From Methanobacteriota archaeon (GTDB taxonomy: Archaea; Thermoplasmatota; Poseidoniia; Poseidoniales; Thalassarchaeaceae), in contig JAAZXW010000001.1 in assembly GCA_014239955.1 (NCBI GenBank), positions 1 through 54,539 of the forward strand: a stretch of DNA of 54,539 bases, written 5' to 3'. The notes beneath the pieces were generated by a model. It was not told the origin of the DNA, did no database searches, and was given only the letters and a program-made list of their open reading frames with translations. The first letter of the stretch is position 1; every line of letters begins with the position of its first letter. Positions 25,253-34,548 of the stretch are shown here, piece after piece. The position numbers and the translations under genes are program-made.

Positions 25253-26209
25253 ATGTCGGGCACCACGGGGGACAAGGTGCTCGTCACAGGGGCACTGGGC
25301 CAGATTGGTACGGATTTGGTTCAGGCACTTCGCGAAAGGCACGGAAACGAGTCGGTAATCGCCACCGACATTAGAGAATCAGATGGGCACTCTTCCGTCG
25401 AAGGGGGCCCATTCATTATTCTGGACGTTCTTGACACTGACGGGATTTCCAGAATATGCCAAAATGAGGGGGTTGGCACAATATACCATCTTGCAGCACT
25501 TCTATCTGCAGTAGGGGAACGTGATCCGGATTTATGTCGCAGGATAAATGTAGGTGGGACAATTTCAGTACTAGAGGCAGCCAAGGTTTGCAACCTCAAG
25601 GTGTACTCACCATCATCAATAGCGGTTTTTGGCCCAGACTCACCAAAGCATGCCACCCAGGGTGCAGTACTCAATCCCACAACGGTTTATGGTGAGACGA
25701 AGGTTACAGGGGAAGCCTTGGCCCGTGAATATCTAGGACGCTTCGGAGTCGACGCTCGAGGCATTCGTTATCCAGGCTTAATATCATACAAGGCTCCTCC
25801 AGGAGGGGGTACAACAGACTATGCGGTGGAAATATTCCATGCCGCACTAAAGGAAGGTCACTACGAGTGCTTCGTACGTCCGGAAACCCGCCTACCAATG
25901 CTCTACATGGATGATGCAATCGATGCCACGCTCACTCTGATGGATTCTCGTGGCGACTCTCTCGGAGAGTCCAGAGCTGGATACAATATCCCATGTCTTT
26001 CTTTCTCAGCAGAGGAGCTGGCGAACGCAATATCAGAAAGAGTCGAGGGATTCACTTGTGATTTCGTCCCCGATGTTAGGCAGGAATATGCTGACTCATG
26101 GCCAGATTCTATCGATGGTTCTGTTGCTGAGAGTGAGTGGTTTTGGTCCCCAGATTTCGATCTTAGTTCATTGGTCGACGAAATGCTGAGGGGAATCTCG
26201 AGTTCCTAG
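25253..26209 (+). CDS. tdh: L-threonine 3-dehydrogenase, short-chain (GalE-like) type
   Basis: Oxidises L-threonine with NAD+ to 2-amino-3-ketobutyrate, the first step of threonine breakdown to glycine and acetyl-CoA. It is an extended SDR of 318 residues: glycine motif [29 protein letters not shown], the catalytic YGETK (Y-x3-K) and the threonine-dehydrogenase-specific [20 protein letters not shown] followed by [17 protein letters not shown]. That last block separates it from GalE. The enzyme type is the SDR form known from Thermoplasma/Flavobacterium, not the zinc alcohol-dehydrogenase form. It shares a CTAG stop with the convergent chaperonin gene. It fits a peptide-fermenting/respiring lifestyle. 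Confidence 0.88.
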   Translation: MSGTTGDKVLVTGALGQIGTDLVQALRERHGNESVIATDIRESDGHSSVEGGPFIILDVLDTDGISRICQNEGVGTIYHLAALLSAVGERDPDLCRRINVGGTISVLEAAKVCNLKVYSPSSIAVFGPDSPKHATQGAVLNPTTVYGETKVTGEALAREYLGRFGVDARGIRYPGLISYKAPPGGGTTDYAVEIFHAALKEGHYECFVRPETRLPMLYMDDAIDATLTLMDSRGDSLGESRAGYNIPCLSFSAEELANAISERVEGFTCDFVPDVRQEYADSWPDSIDGSVAESEWFWSPDFDLSSLVDEMLRGISSS

Positions 26210-27798
26210 TCCTCATCTTCCCCTTCCCAATCAGGAGTGCTAGGATCAGTTCGAGCCCAGAGCACATCGTCAATTCTGAGCACACCGATTGCAGCTTCTG
26301 TCGCCCCGGAAAGTGCGTGCTTCACTACGAATTCAGTGTCCAAGATACCCATCTCTGCCATATCACAGTTCTCTCCCCTCTGAAGATCGAAACCTATCCA
26401 TGCACCCGATTTCTTCTGATCGGCCGATAGAGAGAGGATCACTTCCACTGGGTCCCTTCCTGCGTTTTCAGCAAGAATCCTTGGAATCGACTCAAGCGCT
26501 GAAGCATATGCCTCAATGGCAAGCTGCTCTCTGCCCGACTGAGTCTGAGAGAAAGGCCTCAGATGCCTAGCTAGGTGAGACTGTATGGCCCCTCCCCCAG
26601 GTAGGATCCCGGGTCTGCTGTTAAGACGATGAGCAACTCCAATTGCATCGTCGAAAATTCTGATTGCTTCCTCCCTTACCGCAGGTGATGATCCTCTGAC
26701 TACCAGAGTCATCCCAACTCCATCACCTTCGATAATGGTGTGCTTGACATCTGCGATGCTTTCCTCTGACCTCTTTGAATAAGTTCCTAGGTCCCCCATC
26801 CCCAAAGCACTTGCGTTTCTGGCAGGCTTAGCTCCAGAAATTCTAGACAATAGATCCATGTCATCCCTCTCAAACCTCCGGTATGCCACAATCCCCGCCT
26901 CAGTCAGTTGCGTTATCGCTTCGTCAGCTATTCCGTCCCTAACTATGAGCAAATCTATCCCAAGGGATGCGAGGTGCTCAACTTGCTTTTGCATATTCTC
27001 TCGAGACCTTTCGTGGAACTCCTGGAGAACTCCGAGGCTGCTCACCTCGATCGATGCGTTTGCCTCTAGCTTGGGCTGTTCCAACCCCCAGTCAATGATA
27101 GCGACCACACCTCCTTCAGAATTCGCTGGACTGGTTGCATCGACTCTTGATTTTAGTAGCATCAAACCATTGACCAACGAGGAGTCCATGACACTACCTT
27201 CTCTAATCTGTAGGCGCTTCACCACCATTCTTTCCAAGTCATCCCCGCCCTCCGTACCCACTAGTCCGTTTGCAGCCTCAACTGCCAGATTTGCAATCAG
27301 TCCACATATCGAAGAATCTCCCTTGCCCTGCAAGGACGTTTTCACGACTTGCGACCTCTGAACCTCATCAGATTCTCTCGAGACTCTCTCAATCTCGCTG
27401 ATTGATTCCTCCAATGCAATTGAGTAGCCATTTACGATAATGGAGGGATGAACCCCCATTCTCACTAGCTCCAGAGCGTTCTGCAACATCTCCGCAACAA
27501 GAAGGACCGTCGTAGTAGTCCCGTCTCGAGCAGATCTATCTTGAGACGAAGAGGCATCGATTAGTAGCCTCGCTGTGGGATGTTCTACGTTTGCCTTCTC
27601 CAGAACTGTGACTCCATCGTTTGTAACCAAAGCAGTACCGTCCCCGTCCACAAGCATCTTGTCAAGGCCCTTCGGGCCCAGTGTGGAACGAATCGCCCCA
27701 GCAAGAGATGAAGCAGCCTTGACGTTGTTGACTAAAGCAGTCCTTCCGTGAATTCTGTCTGTATCTTCCAGAGCTACATCGTGATCAGATTCGACCAT
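26206..27798 (-). CDS. Group II chaperonin (thermosome subunit)
   Basis: A 530-residue subunit of the archaeal CCT-like double-ring folding machine. Motifs: [17 protein letters not shown] and [17 protein letters not shown] in the equatorial domain, [15 protein letters not shown] in place of the usual [29 protein letters not shown] at the apical-domain base, [15 protein letters not shown] (usually GGGAxE) and [13 protein letters not shown] with the catalytic Asp. The C-terminus is acidic (WEGEDED) and lacks the Gly/Met-rich tail common in thermosomes. The start is ATG 27798; a GTG 15 bases upstream is possible. An A-rich box about 27 bases upstream suggests a leaderless mRNA. It diverges from the Hsp20-like/dnaK pair. 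One copy is present here; hetero-oligomer partners would be elsewhere. Confidence 0.93.
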   Translation of the reverse strand: MVESDHDVALEDTDRIHGRTALVNNVKAASSLAGAIRSTLGPKGLDKMLVDGDGTALVTNDGVTVLEKANVEHPTARLLIDASSSQDRSARDGTTTTVLLVAEMLQNALELVRMGVHPSIIVNGYSIALEESISEIERVSRESDEVQRSQVVKTSLQGKGDSSICGLIANLAVEAANGLVGTEGGDDLERMVVKRLQIREGSVMDSSLVNGLMLLKSRVDATSPANSEGGVVAIIDWGLEQPKLEANASIEVSSLGVLQEFHERSRENMQKQVEHLASLGIDLLIVRDGIADEAITQLTEAGIVAYRRFERDDMDLLSRISGAKPARNASALGMGDLGTYSKRSEESIADVKHTIIEGDGVGMTLVVRGSSPAVREEAIRIFDDAIGVAHRLNSRPGILPGGGAIQSHLARHLRPFSQTQSGREQLAIEAYASALESIPRILAENAGRDPVEVILSLSADQKKSGAWIGFDLQRGENCDMAEMGILDTEFVVKHALSGATEAAIGVLRIDDVLWARTDPSTPDWEGEDED

Positions 27799-27820
27799 TC
27801 TGTAATTACCCACTCAGGCC

Positions 27821-27831
27821 TCTTTTTTCAA
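27821..27831 (-). promoter_or_regulatory. TATA-like box for the chaperonin gene
   Basis: On the minus strand this reads TTGAAAAAAGA and lies about 25-30 bases upstream of ATG 27798. The 136-base divergent region also holds TTCAAATA around 27878-27886 for the rightward Hsp20-like/dnaK transcript. No clear shared heat-shock operator was found. Confidence 0.4.
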
Positions 27832-27934
27832 TACGCTCATACGTAATTTGACACAATCTCGTCGAGGGGCATCCGTTTCATTCAAATACCACCCATCCAT
27901 CGCACTATACAACTAAAGGTTGACTAGTGATATC

Positions 27935-28537
27935 ATGACTGGAGAAAATTGGGACGATTTCGACGAGGAAGCCATGGATGAGATGGTCAGGATGTTCGAA
28001 CAAATGGGCATGCCCATCGACGTTAAAACCCTGAAATCAATGATCAAACAAGTCAGAAGTCAATTCGAGGAAATGGGAATAGATCCAGAGAAGGTATCCA
28101 TGAGTGAAGTCAAACTAGGACTAAACTCCGATCCAGAGGAACTCATGAAGAACTTCGAATCTATGCTAAGTGGACCTCAGGGTTTAGGTGAGTTTCTGAA
28201 GAAGATGGGTGTAGATATTCATATCAAGCCCTCGGTATCTGAGGTTAGAGTCGATGTAGACGAAGGCCAGCACACATCGAAAGACGACTCGATTCCCGAG
28301 GAAGACGTGTACGTCCAGGATAATCAGATGTTCGTGACCATCGACGTTTCCAAGTACGATGACCTCGGTCCTGACAACCTTGAGTTGAGCCTTACTGGGG
28401 AGGGGGAGGTTCTACAGATGCTTAGGACTAATCAGATTAGGCCGTTCAGAACATTCGTACTCCCAAATGCATCATCAGGTGATCTCCAATGGGAGATAAA
28501 TAACGGTATTCTTGACATCACATTCGAACTGAAGTAG
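27935..28537 (+). CDS. Hsp20/alpha-crystallin-like protein, diverged, upstream of dnaK
   Basis: A 200-residue acidic protein, start ATG 27935 (a TTG 15 bases earlier is possible). Residues 1-95 are helical and Met/Glu-rich ([20 protein letters not shown], later [15 protein letters not shown]). Residues about 115-200 look like an alpha-crystallin domain: [49 protein letters not shown] and the terminal [14 protein letters not shown], which matches the A-x-x-x-NGVL-x-V signature strand of small heat-shock proteins. No C-terminal I-x-I/V tail is seen. It lies 22 bases before dnaK on the same strand, so a shared heat-stress operon is likely. The assignment rests on pattern, not close similarity. 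Confidence 0.6.
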   Translation: MTGENWDDFDEEAMDEMVRMFEQMGMPIDVKTLKSMIKQVRSQFEEMGIDPEKVSMSEVKLGLNSDPEELMKNFESMLSGPQGLGEFLKKMGVDIHIKPSVSEVRVDVDEGQHTSKDDSIPEEDVYVQDNQMFVTIDVSKYDDLGPDNLELSLTGEGEVLQMLRTNQIRPFRTFVLPNASSGDLQWEINNGILDITFELK

Positions 28538-28559
28538 TTTGGAAAACAGAATAGGAGAA

Positions 28560-30443
28560 ATGGAAATGGGATCTGCAGTAATCGGAATTGACTTAGGAAC
28601 GACAAACAGTTGCGTAGCGACAATAGAAGGAGGGAAGGCAGTAGTAATCCCCAACTCGGAGGGTTCCAGGACTACACCCAGCGTAGTGGCATTCACCAAG
28701 GAAGGGGAGCGCCTAGTGGGCGTCACCGCCAAGAGACAGGCAGTAACCAACTCTGAGAGGACAATCATCTCTGTAAAGAGAGAAATGGGCACAGATTGGA
28801 CTAAGGATATAGATGATGACACCTATTCTCCCCAGGAGATTTCTGCATTCATTCTCCAGAAGCTGAAGGCCGATGCCGAAGAGTACCTAGGCACAGAGGT
28901 GAAGCAAGCAGTAGTGACTTGTCCTGCCTACTTCTCTGACTCTCAGAGGAAGGCTACGAAGGACGCTGGCAGGATAGCAGGACTAGAGGTTCTAAGAATT
29001 ATCAACGAACCAACCGCAGCTGCACTAGCCTATGGTGTGGACAAGGAGGAGGATCAGACCGTCCTTGTATACGATCTCGGTGGAGGGACCTTCGATGTGT
29101 CCATCCTGGAGATTTACCAAGTCGATGGCCAACCACAGATCGAAGTCAAAGCAACCAGTGGAGACAACAGGCTCGGTGGAGACGACTTCGACGAGGCTGT
29201 AATGGGCTGGATAGTCTCTGAGTTCAAGAAGACGACTGGGATCGATCTCGAGAAGGATCTGCAGGCCATCAGCCGGATCCGTGAAGCTGCAGAGAAGGCT
29301 AAGATCGAGCTTTCCGGAACACCATCAACCCAGATAAATCTACCATTCATTACCATGAGAGACGGTCAGCCAGAGCATCTTGACATGTCACTTTCCCGCT
29401 CGAAGTTTGAGAAGCTAACCTCCTCCTTGGTCGAGAGGACGATGTCACCGACTCGCCAGGCCATGAAGGATGCAAGCATAAAGAAGGGTGACGTGGACAA
29501 GGTCTTGCTTGTCGGAGGCTCAACCAGAGGCCCAGCAGTACAGCAAGCCATCGAGAAGGAGGTCGGAAAGGCTCCGTTCAAGGGAATCAACCCCGATGAG
29601 GCCGTTGCCATGGGCGCCGCACTTCAGGCAGGGATAATTGTCGGTGACGAGGGTGTTACCGATGTTCTCCTACTCGATGTGACACCTCTCACATTGGGGA
29701 TTGAGACACTTGGTGGAGTTACCACCACTATGATCGAGAGAAACACAACCATCCCCTCAAGGAGGTCAGAGACATTCTCCACCGCTGCAGACAATCAGCC
29801 AGCAGTCGAGATCCACGTATTGCAGGGGGAGAGGGAGTTCGCCAAGGACAACATCACTCTCGGGAGATTCCACTTGATGGGGATCCCAGCAGCTCCACGC
29901 GGTATTCCTCAGATTGAGGTGACATTCGATATCGATGCGAACGGGATCGTCGATGTCTCAGCCAAGGATCTTGGAACAGGGACGGAGCAATCGATCAAGA
30001 TAGAGAGCCAGACCTCTCTGTCAGAGGATGAAATCAAGCAGAAGATTGAGGATGCGGAGAAGTTCGCTGACGAGGACAAGAGGAGAAAGGCAAAGGTAGA
30101 GATGAGGAATTCAGCAGACAGTATAGTCTACCAGACAAGGAAGATGATCGATGAAAATGAGGAGAAGCTCTCAGAGGATGATACCAAGCCTGTTATTGAG
30201 AAGCTAGATGAACTCGAGTCTCTGATAGTCAAGGACGAGACTCCAATCCCATTGGATGACATCGATGAGGCTGCAATCCAGGCAAAGATGGCCGAACTGG
30301 AGCAGTCGATGCATGCAATCTCTACCAAGCTCTACGAAGCAGCCGCCGCCGAGATGGCCGAGGATAAGGAAGAGGATGGAGACGATGGGGTCGTCGACGC
30401 CGACTTCGAGGTCGTCGACTCGGATGAAGAGGACCAAGACTGA
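28560..30443 (+). CDS. dnaK: Molecular chaperone DnaK (Hsp70)
   Basis: ATP-dependent chaperone that binds extended hydrophobic peptides. The start ATG 28560 (AGGAG just upstream; second ATG at 28566) gives about 627 residues. The ATPase domain shows [28 protein letters not shown] and [15 protein letters not shown]; the linker is [18 protein letters not shown]; the substrate domain continues through [21 protein letters not shown]; and the C-terminus [17 protein letters not shown] is the bacterial-type EEVD-equivalent tail. DnaK reached archaea from bacteria. The partners DnaJ and GrpE are not in the window. The stop TGA abuts the convergent pepA stop to form the palindrome TGATCA. Confidence 0.98.
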   Translation: MEMGSAVIGIDLGTTNSCVATIEGGKAVVIPNSEGSRTTPSVVAFTKEGERLVGVTAKRQAVTNSERTIISVKREMGTDWTKDIDDDTYSPQEISAFILQKLKADAEEYLGTEVKQAVVTCPAYFSDSQRKATKDAGRIAGLEVLRIINEPTAAALAYGVDKEEDQTVLVYDLGGGTFDVSILEIYQVDGQPQIEVKATSGDNRLGGDDFDEAVMGWIVSEFKKTTGIDLEKDLQAISRIREAAEKAKIELSGTPSTQINLPFITMRDGQPEHLDMSLSRSKFEKLTSSLVERTMSPTRQAMKDASIKKGDVDKVLLVGGSTRGPAVQQAIEKEVGKAPFKGINPDEAVAMGAALQAGIIVGDEGVTDVLLLDVTPLTLGIETLGGVTTTMIERNTTIPSRRSETFSTAADNQPAVEIHVLQGEREFAKDNITLGRFHLMGIPAAPRGIPQIEVTFDIDANGIVDVSAKDLGTGTEQSIKIESQTSLSEDEIKQKIEDAEKFADEDKRRKAKVEMRNSADSIVYQTRKMIDENEEKLSEDDTKPVIEKLDELESLIVKDETPIPLDDIDEAAIQAKMAELEQSMHAISTKLYEAAAAEMAEDKEEDGDDGVVDADFEVVDSDEEDQD

Positions 30444-31967
30444 TCACTCTTCGGTGATAAGCCTGTGCAGAGTCCTCACATGAACTCCAGAAGTACCGTA
30501 CTGGAAGAGTGGATTCGCCCCCTCAGATCGAGCCTTGGAACCGGGACCCCAAGCCGTCCCTGCAATGTCCAGATGCACCCACGGAATCTTCCCAGCTTCT
30601 TCGTCGAATCCCCTGTGGGGGACGAAGAACTCGAGGAATGAAGCAGCTGTGTTCGAAGATCCAGCACGACCCCCTATCGAACCGTTTCTGATATCGGCAA
30701 AGGCAGAATCAGTCATGTATTTGCGGAACTGCGCATTCAGAGGCATTCTCCAGACAGGCTCCCCACTTCTCATAGAAGCGGCTTTGAGTCGCTTGGCGAT
30801 CCCCTCTTCGTTTGCCCACATGCCAGAGATTTGATTTCCTAGGGCAGTCACCACTGCACCCGTCAGAGTTGCTAGGTCTACGATGTACTCCGGATCCATC
30901 TCACCGGCCTTCCATAGTCCATCGGAAAGCACATTTCTCCCTTCGGCATCTGTGCTGAAGACCTCGATTGTCTTCCCGGAGTATGTTTTGAAAACGTCGC
31001 CCGGTCGATAGGCTCCAGAACCTGGCATGTTCTCAGCGAGACAGGCAATACCGTTCACTCTCCGCTCATAACGAGTCGATTGGAGAGCGTCCATCAGTCC
31101 GAAGACCGTCGCAGCACCGCACATGTCGTACTTCATATCCCACATCCCTCCGGTTGGCTTGATCGAGATTCCTCCTGTATCGAAAGTAATCCCCTTTCCA
31201 ACGATGCAGGGCCTCTGAATCCCTTCATCGGAATCTGGATTCAACGTGAAGAGAACCATACATGGCTTTCTCTCACTGCCCTTGCCTACGTTGATGAGGC
31301 CACCCATCCCCAGTTCCTGTAGCTTGTCCCAGTCGTATACTTCGACCTCTACATCGTCCTTCCCCTTGGACCATTCCACAGCCCTTCTGGCATACTCCAT
31401 GGGGTAGAGGACGTTGGCTGGCTCGTTGCCCAGATCTCGTGCCAGGTGAACCCCTCCAACGATCGAGTGAGTAATGCTAAGGCCTTCCGAGAGTCTCTCT
31501 TGATGCCTACTGCTAGCTTGAAACTGGACTCTCCAAGGGTCCCCGATGTGGTCATCTGGGATCTCCTGGTGCGAGAGGAACTCGTAATCACGGAGCATCA
31601 TCCCCTCTGCGAAGTCTATCATTCGCTTGGAAGGCCAGCCGGAAGTGAATCTGACCGTGACATCAAGCCCCTTCTTCTTGGACATGGATGCAATTAACCT
31701 CGCACCCGTGTTCCTGGACCTCTTGTGGCCTAGTGATTCCTTGGCCCCCATCCCAACCAGGATAATGTTGCAACCAGGCGTCCACAGCGTCATCCTCTTT
31801 CCCTTCTTGCCATCGAAGCCATCGGAGGCCAGTGCGTCCCTGACGAGGCCCCTCTGACTCCTGCTAAGGCCACTGAGGGAGTTGTTTGGCGGCTTGTCGC
31901 TTCCTTCGAAGAGGGGCAGAACTAGCTGCGCCCCCAATTCCGTAAATTCACCATTGCTTATTTCCAT
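30444..31967 (-). CDS. pepA: Leucyl aminopeptidase, M17 family
   Basis: Cytosolic hexameric di-metal exopeptidase releasing N-terminal residues from peptides. The C-terminal catalytic domain has VGKGITFDTGGISIKPTGGMWDMKYDMCGAA (quoted in part: KGITFDTGGISIKP, DMKYDMCGAA), with the metal-binding Lys/Asp residues and catalytic Lys. The signature FSTDAEGRNVLSDG corresponds to NTDAEGRL, with Asp, Glu and Arg intact but Asn to Ser and Leu to Asn changes. The N-terminal alpha/beta domain covers residues 1-180. The start is ATG 31967 (507 residues), with TTTGTAAAC about 28 bases upstream as a TATA candidate. It belongs with the M14 and M29-like enzymes to a peptide-use set. Confidence 0.93.
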   Translation of the reverse strand: MEISNGEFTELGAQLVLPLFEGSDKPPNNSLSGLSRSQRGLVRDALASDGFDGKKGKRMTLWTPGCNIILVGMGAKESLGHKRSRNTGARLIASMSKKKGLDVTVRFTSGWPSKRMIDFAEGMMLRDYEFLSHQEIPDDHIGDPWRVQFQASSRHQERLSEGLSITHSIVGGVHLARDLGNEPANVLYPMEYARRAVEWSKGKDDVEVEVYDWDKLQELGMGGLINVGKGSERKPCMVLFTLNPDSDEGIQRPCIVGKGITFDTGGISIKPTGGMWDMKYDMCGAATVFGLMDALQSTRYERRVNGIACLAENMPGSGAYRPGDVFKTYSGKTIEVFSTDAEGRNVLSDGLWKAGEMDPEYIVDLATLTGAVVTALGNQISGMWANEEGIAKRLKAASMRSGEPVWRMPLNAQFRKYMTDSAFADIRNGSIGGRAGSSNTAASFLEFFVPHRGFDEEAGKIPWVHLDIAGTAWGPGSKARSEGANPLFQYGTSGVHVRTLHRLITEE

Positions 31968-32016
31968 AAATAGACCCAACTGTCCGATTAGTGGTCAGTT
32001 TACAAACAATTCCACT

Positions 32017-32050
32017 GAAAAATCACCATTTCAGAGAAGAATAAGAATTT
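32017..32050 (-). terminator. T-rich termination region after the M14 carboxypeptidase gene
   Basis: Immediately after the TAA of the carboxypeptidase gene the minus strand has two pyrimidine-rich runs, ATTCTTATTCTTCTCT and GATTTTTC. Archaeal RNA polymerase terminates on such oligo-T tracts without a hairpin. Weak but positioned as expected; it also overlaps the pepA promoter region. Confidence 0.35.
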
Positions 32051-32056
32051 TCTAGA

Positions 32057-33469
32057 TTAGTTCTCTTCTCTATTCTTAAATGCAGCCAGAAAAACACAGA
32101 CTATGCTGAGAAATACGGATGGAGAGGACAGTGTCCCCTCGATCCGATTATCGAATTCGACCATAGATTCGTTAACTGGTTCCGAAACCCAAGTCGACGC
32201 ATCGATAACCCTCTTTTGGTAGAATAGGAAGAACTGCCCCTCGGTACTAGAAATGGGCGCGTTTCCGAAATCAAGAGTAACCTTGGTACTATTTGTGGCA
32301 TTCACTCCAAAACCGCATCCAGGGGAGGAGTAGTTGTACACTGTTTCCTCACTTTCGCAAGGTGATTCTCCAGGATCAGAACCACTCGGTAGCCAAGTTT
32401 CCCCTTCCCCCGTTACGTAGGTTAGAGTGGCATTCGCCGTACTAGATCGCCCTAGGTTGGATACGTTGACATGCACTTCCCCATTATCCACCACCAGTGA
32501 ATCGACAACAAGCCGAGCTCTCCAATACCAGACATTCTCTATCAGGTACCTCATCACGTCCAATTCTTCTCCAAGCCTATCTGACAATGCCTCTATGGTT
32601 CCCAACAACCACTGCTCGTCATCGGTCTCGAAGGTAAAGGTTGGAAAACCCATCACGCCGTACCCATAGTCACGACTAGTTCCACAGTTTGGATACAGGC
32701 CTTGATTCGCATTGCGAATCGGGATTTCTGAGATGTTTGAATTGACGTCATCCCTGATGAAATGGAAAAGCTCCCAGTCCGAGGGCTGTTCTGGCCATCT
32801 CCCCCATGGGTACAACATTATCCAAACCCCAGTATGCATCGTGACGTATAGGTCGGCATCAGGGACAACTGTGTTCATGTAGATGGAATTTGCAAGCGTT
32901 TCAGACTCGCTGAAAGGGCCACTTCCCGGCTGAGTAGGATTATTCGGAGGGCAGTTATTCCAGTAATGGTCATAATTCCGATTCAAGTCTACTTGGTTGA
33001 TATTCCAACGCGTGTCCATGTCGTTCCCATCCGCATTGAGCATGATTAGAATGTGAAGTTCCGTAGTAGTAAGTACGTCAATTACTTCTTGATCCCCCGC
33101 TTCCCATCCCTCGATGTAGAACTCAGCAGTCAGGAATGCAAGCTCAGTACCCAGATGCTCATTTCCATGGTGACCCCCATCGATGTACACCACGTCTTTC
33201 TCCGTTCCATCGGGCTTGTTCTCCTCACTCCAGTCTGAAATACGTAGGACCCAGAGGTTCCTACCAAGCTCGGTTTGTCCTGCAACGATCAAATCCACAA
33301 TCTCTGGATAATCATCTGCCCATTCGTTCACATCAAGTGTGAGTGTGGCATATGAGTGGTACCAATGCTCCTGAACAATGTCCGGCTGTCCCACCTGGGC
33401 AGCAACCATTGGCGATGCCGATGCAATGGTTAACGAAGCAAGGACTAAGGTGGCTAGTAAGCGGCGCAT
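32057..33469 (-). CDS. Secreted M14 zinc carboxypeptidase with C-terminal membrane segment
   Basis: A 470-residue exported metallopeptidase. A signal peptide (MRRLLATLVLASLTIASASPMVAAQ) is followed by the M14 domain: YIDGGHHGNEHLGTEL gives the H-x-x-E zinc ligands, VDLNRNYDHYW holds the substrate-binding Arg, LYVTMHTGV the third zinc His and FPTFTFETDDE the catalytic Glu. Residues about 330-430 form a beta-sandwich (VHVNVSNLGRSSTANATLTY), and the C-terminus has a hydrophobic segment (SPSVFLSIVCVFLAAF) then KNREEN, a sortase-like or plain membrane anchor. It is probably cell-surface bound and trims peptides from external protein. Its start codon lies in a very stable predicted hairpin. It follows agmatinase by 28 bases on the same strand. 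Confidence 0.9.
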   Translation of the reverse strand: MRRLLATLVLASLTIASASPMVAAQVGQPDIVQEHWYHSYATLTLDVNEWADDYPEIVDLIVAGQTELGRNLWVLRISDWSEENKPDGTEKDVVYIDGGHHGNEHLGTELAFLTAEFYIEGWEAGDQEVIDVLTTTELHILIMLNADGNDMDTRWNINQVDLNRNYDHYWNNCPPNNPTQPGSGPFSESETLANSIYMNTVVPDADLYVTMHTGVWIMLYPWGRWPEQPSDWELFHFIRDDVNSNISEIPIRNANQGLYPNCGTSRDYGYGVMGFPTFTFETDDEQWLLGTIEALSDRLGEELDVMRYLIENVWYWRARLVVDSLVVDNGEVHVNVSNLGRSSTANATLTYVTGEGETWLPSGSDPGESPCESEETVYNYSSPGCGFGVNATNSTKVTLDFGNAPISSTEGQFFLFYQKRVIDASTWVSEPVNESMVEFDNRIEGTLSSPSVFLSIVCVFLAAFKNREEN

Positions 33470-33494
33470 AGCGCCGCTATAGCGTCATACGCTA
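33461..33494 (-). promoter_or_regulatory. Two adjacent hairpins around the M14 gene start codon
   Basis: On the mRNA strand the order is TAGCGT-ATG-ACGCTA, two bases, then GCGGCGC-TAT-GCGCCGC. The second, with seven GC-only pairs, contains the start codon at its loop/stem edge. The first has an ATG in its loop that begins a three-codon frame, ATG ACG CTA TAG. Both stems are perfect. They could hide the start codon and form a translational control element, or be DNA operators. Confidence 0.5.
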
Positions 33495-33497
33495 CAA

Positions 33498-34433
33498 TCA
33501 TTCTCCCCTTATGTTCGAAGATTTAGCGATGTAGCAAGATACCATCTTTGTAGCGATCAATGCTGCGCTGAACTGGGTCAGGTTACCCTCTGTGCCAGGG
33601 ACAATCTCGTTGACATCGGCACCGATTACTTCGCATTTCTCCGATGAGAAAAGCCTCTCGATAACTTCAACCGAGCCCCAATGGCTCAATCCACCAGGGA
33701 CCGGGGTTCCCGTAGATGGGACTAAGGAACCATCCAAACCATCCACATCGAAGGTCACCCAAACCGGACCTGTTATCTCTCCAAGACTGCTTATCATACT
33801 CTCCCACTCTGAATTGCCATCGGAAACGGCAAGGAGACTCTTTGCAAACCACGTCTGAATCCTCTCTTCGGACTCCATCAGGGCTTCCTCCTCGAGGCTG
33901 AAAGCTCTGACTCCAATCTGGATTACTCTCCCCACCCCTAGATCAAGAGCCCTACGGATCACGGTTCCATGTGAGAACTTCTCCCCGTTCAACTCGTCCC
34001 TCAGGTCTGCATGAGCATCGACCTGTACGATTGTAAGCTCTGAGAGATCAGATAACAGATGATGTTCGGAAAGCGACTCCACGATCGGAAGAAGGATACC
34101 ATGCTCCCCTCCAAGAACTAAGGGGAATTGGTCGCCAACTACCCATGCTCCGACATAATCCCTGATTGAGTCCAACTGTTCCCTTAGGCTAGGGGCATCC
34201 GATGTCCAGGGCTCTGCAGTATGAATCGCCGCTCCGCACGGGAGCTCCCCCGAAAGTATTGGGTAATAGAGCTCGACCTGGGAGCTAGCCTCAATACATG
34301 CCTTTGGACCATATTGGGTCCCCTCTCCATAGCTGGAAGTCATCTCAAGGGGAATTTGTAAAATCACGATGTCCCATGGCCCAGAATCAGATTCCTTGAG
34401 GCCTAGGAAAGTAGTGGAATCGGAATCTTCCAT
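33498..34433 (-). CDS. speB: Agmatinase / ureohydrolase family enzyme
   Basis: A 311-residue ureohydrolase that most likely hydrolyses agmatine to putrescine and urea in polyamine synthesis. The dinuclear Mn-binding motifs are all present: LVLGGEHGI, QVDAHADLRDE and TFDVDGLDGS, with the final ADVNEIVPGTEG in place of the usual E(L/V)xP strand. The N-terminal YGEGTQYGPKACIEAS is typical of archaeal agmatinases. Arginase or guanidinobutyrase activity cannot be excluded from sequence alone. It is followed on the same strand by the carboxypeptidase gene and diverges from the small conserved gene at 34549. Confidence 0.85.
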   Translation of the reverse strand: MEDSDSTTFLGLKESDSGPWDIVILQIPLEMTSSYGEGTQYGPKACIEASSQVELYYPILSGELPCGAAIHTAEPWTSDAPSLREQLDSIRDYVGAWVVGDQFPLVLGGEHGILLPIVESLSEHHLLSDLSELTIVQVDAHADLRDELNGEKFSHGTVIRRALDLGVGRVIQIGVRAFSLEEEALMESEERIQTWFAKSLLAVSDGNSEWESMISSLGEITGPVWVTFDVDGLDGSLVPSTGTPVPGGLSHWGSVEVIERLFSSEKCEVIGADVNEIVPGTEGNLTQFSAALIATKMVSCYIAKSSNIRGE

Positions 34434-34508
34434 GAGTATTCGAGAAGCGCGTCAAGATTAACCGCTTCGGGTGGTCGGGACCAGAGAATCAGAGCAATTA
34501 GCAAGATG

Positions 34509-34519
34509 TTTGATATAAC
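34509..34519 (+). promoter_or_regulatory. TATA box upstream of the small conserved gene
   Basis: TTTGATATAAC is the best-looking archaeal box A in the window and is centred about 35 bases upstream of ATG 34549, so the mRNA would have a leader of under 12 bases. Confidence 0.55.
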
Positions 34520-34548
34520 CTCGGCATCTAACGAAGCCCGGTGGGAAG

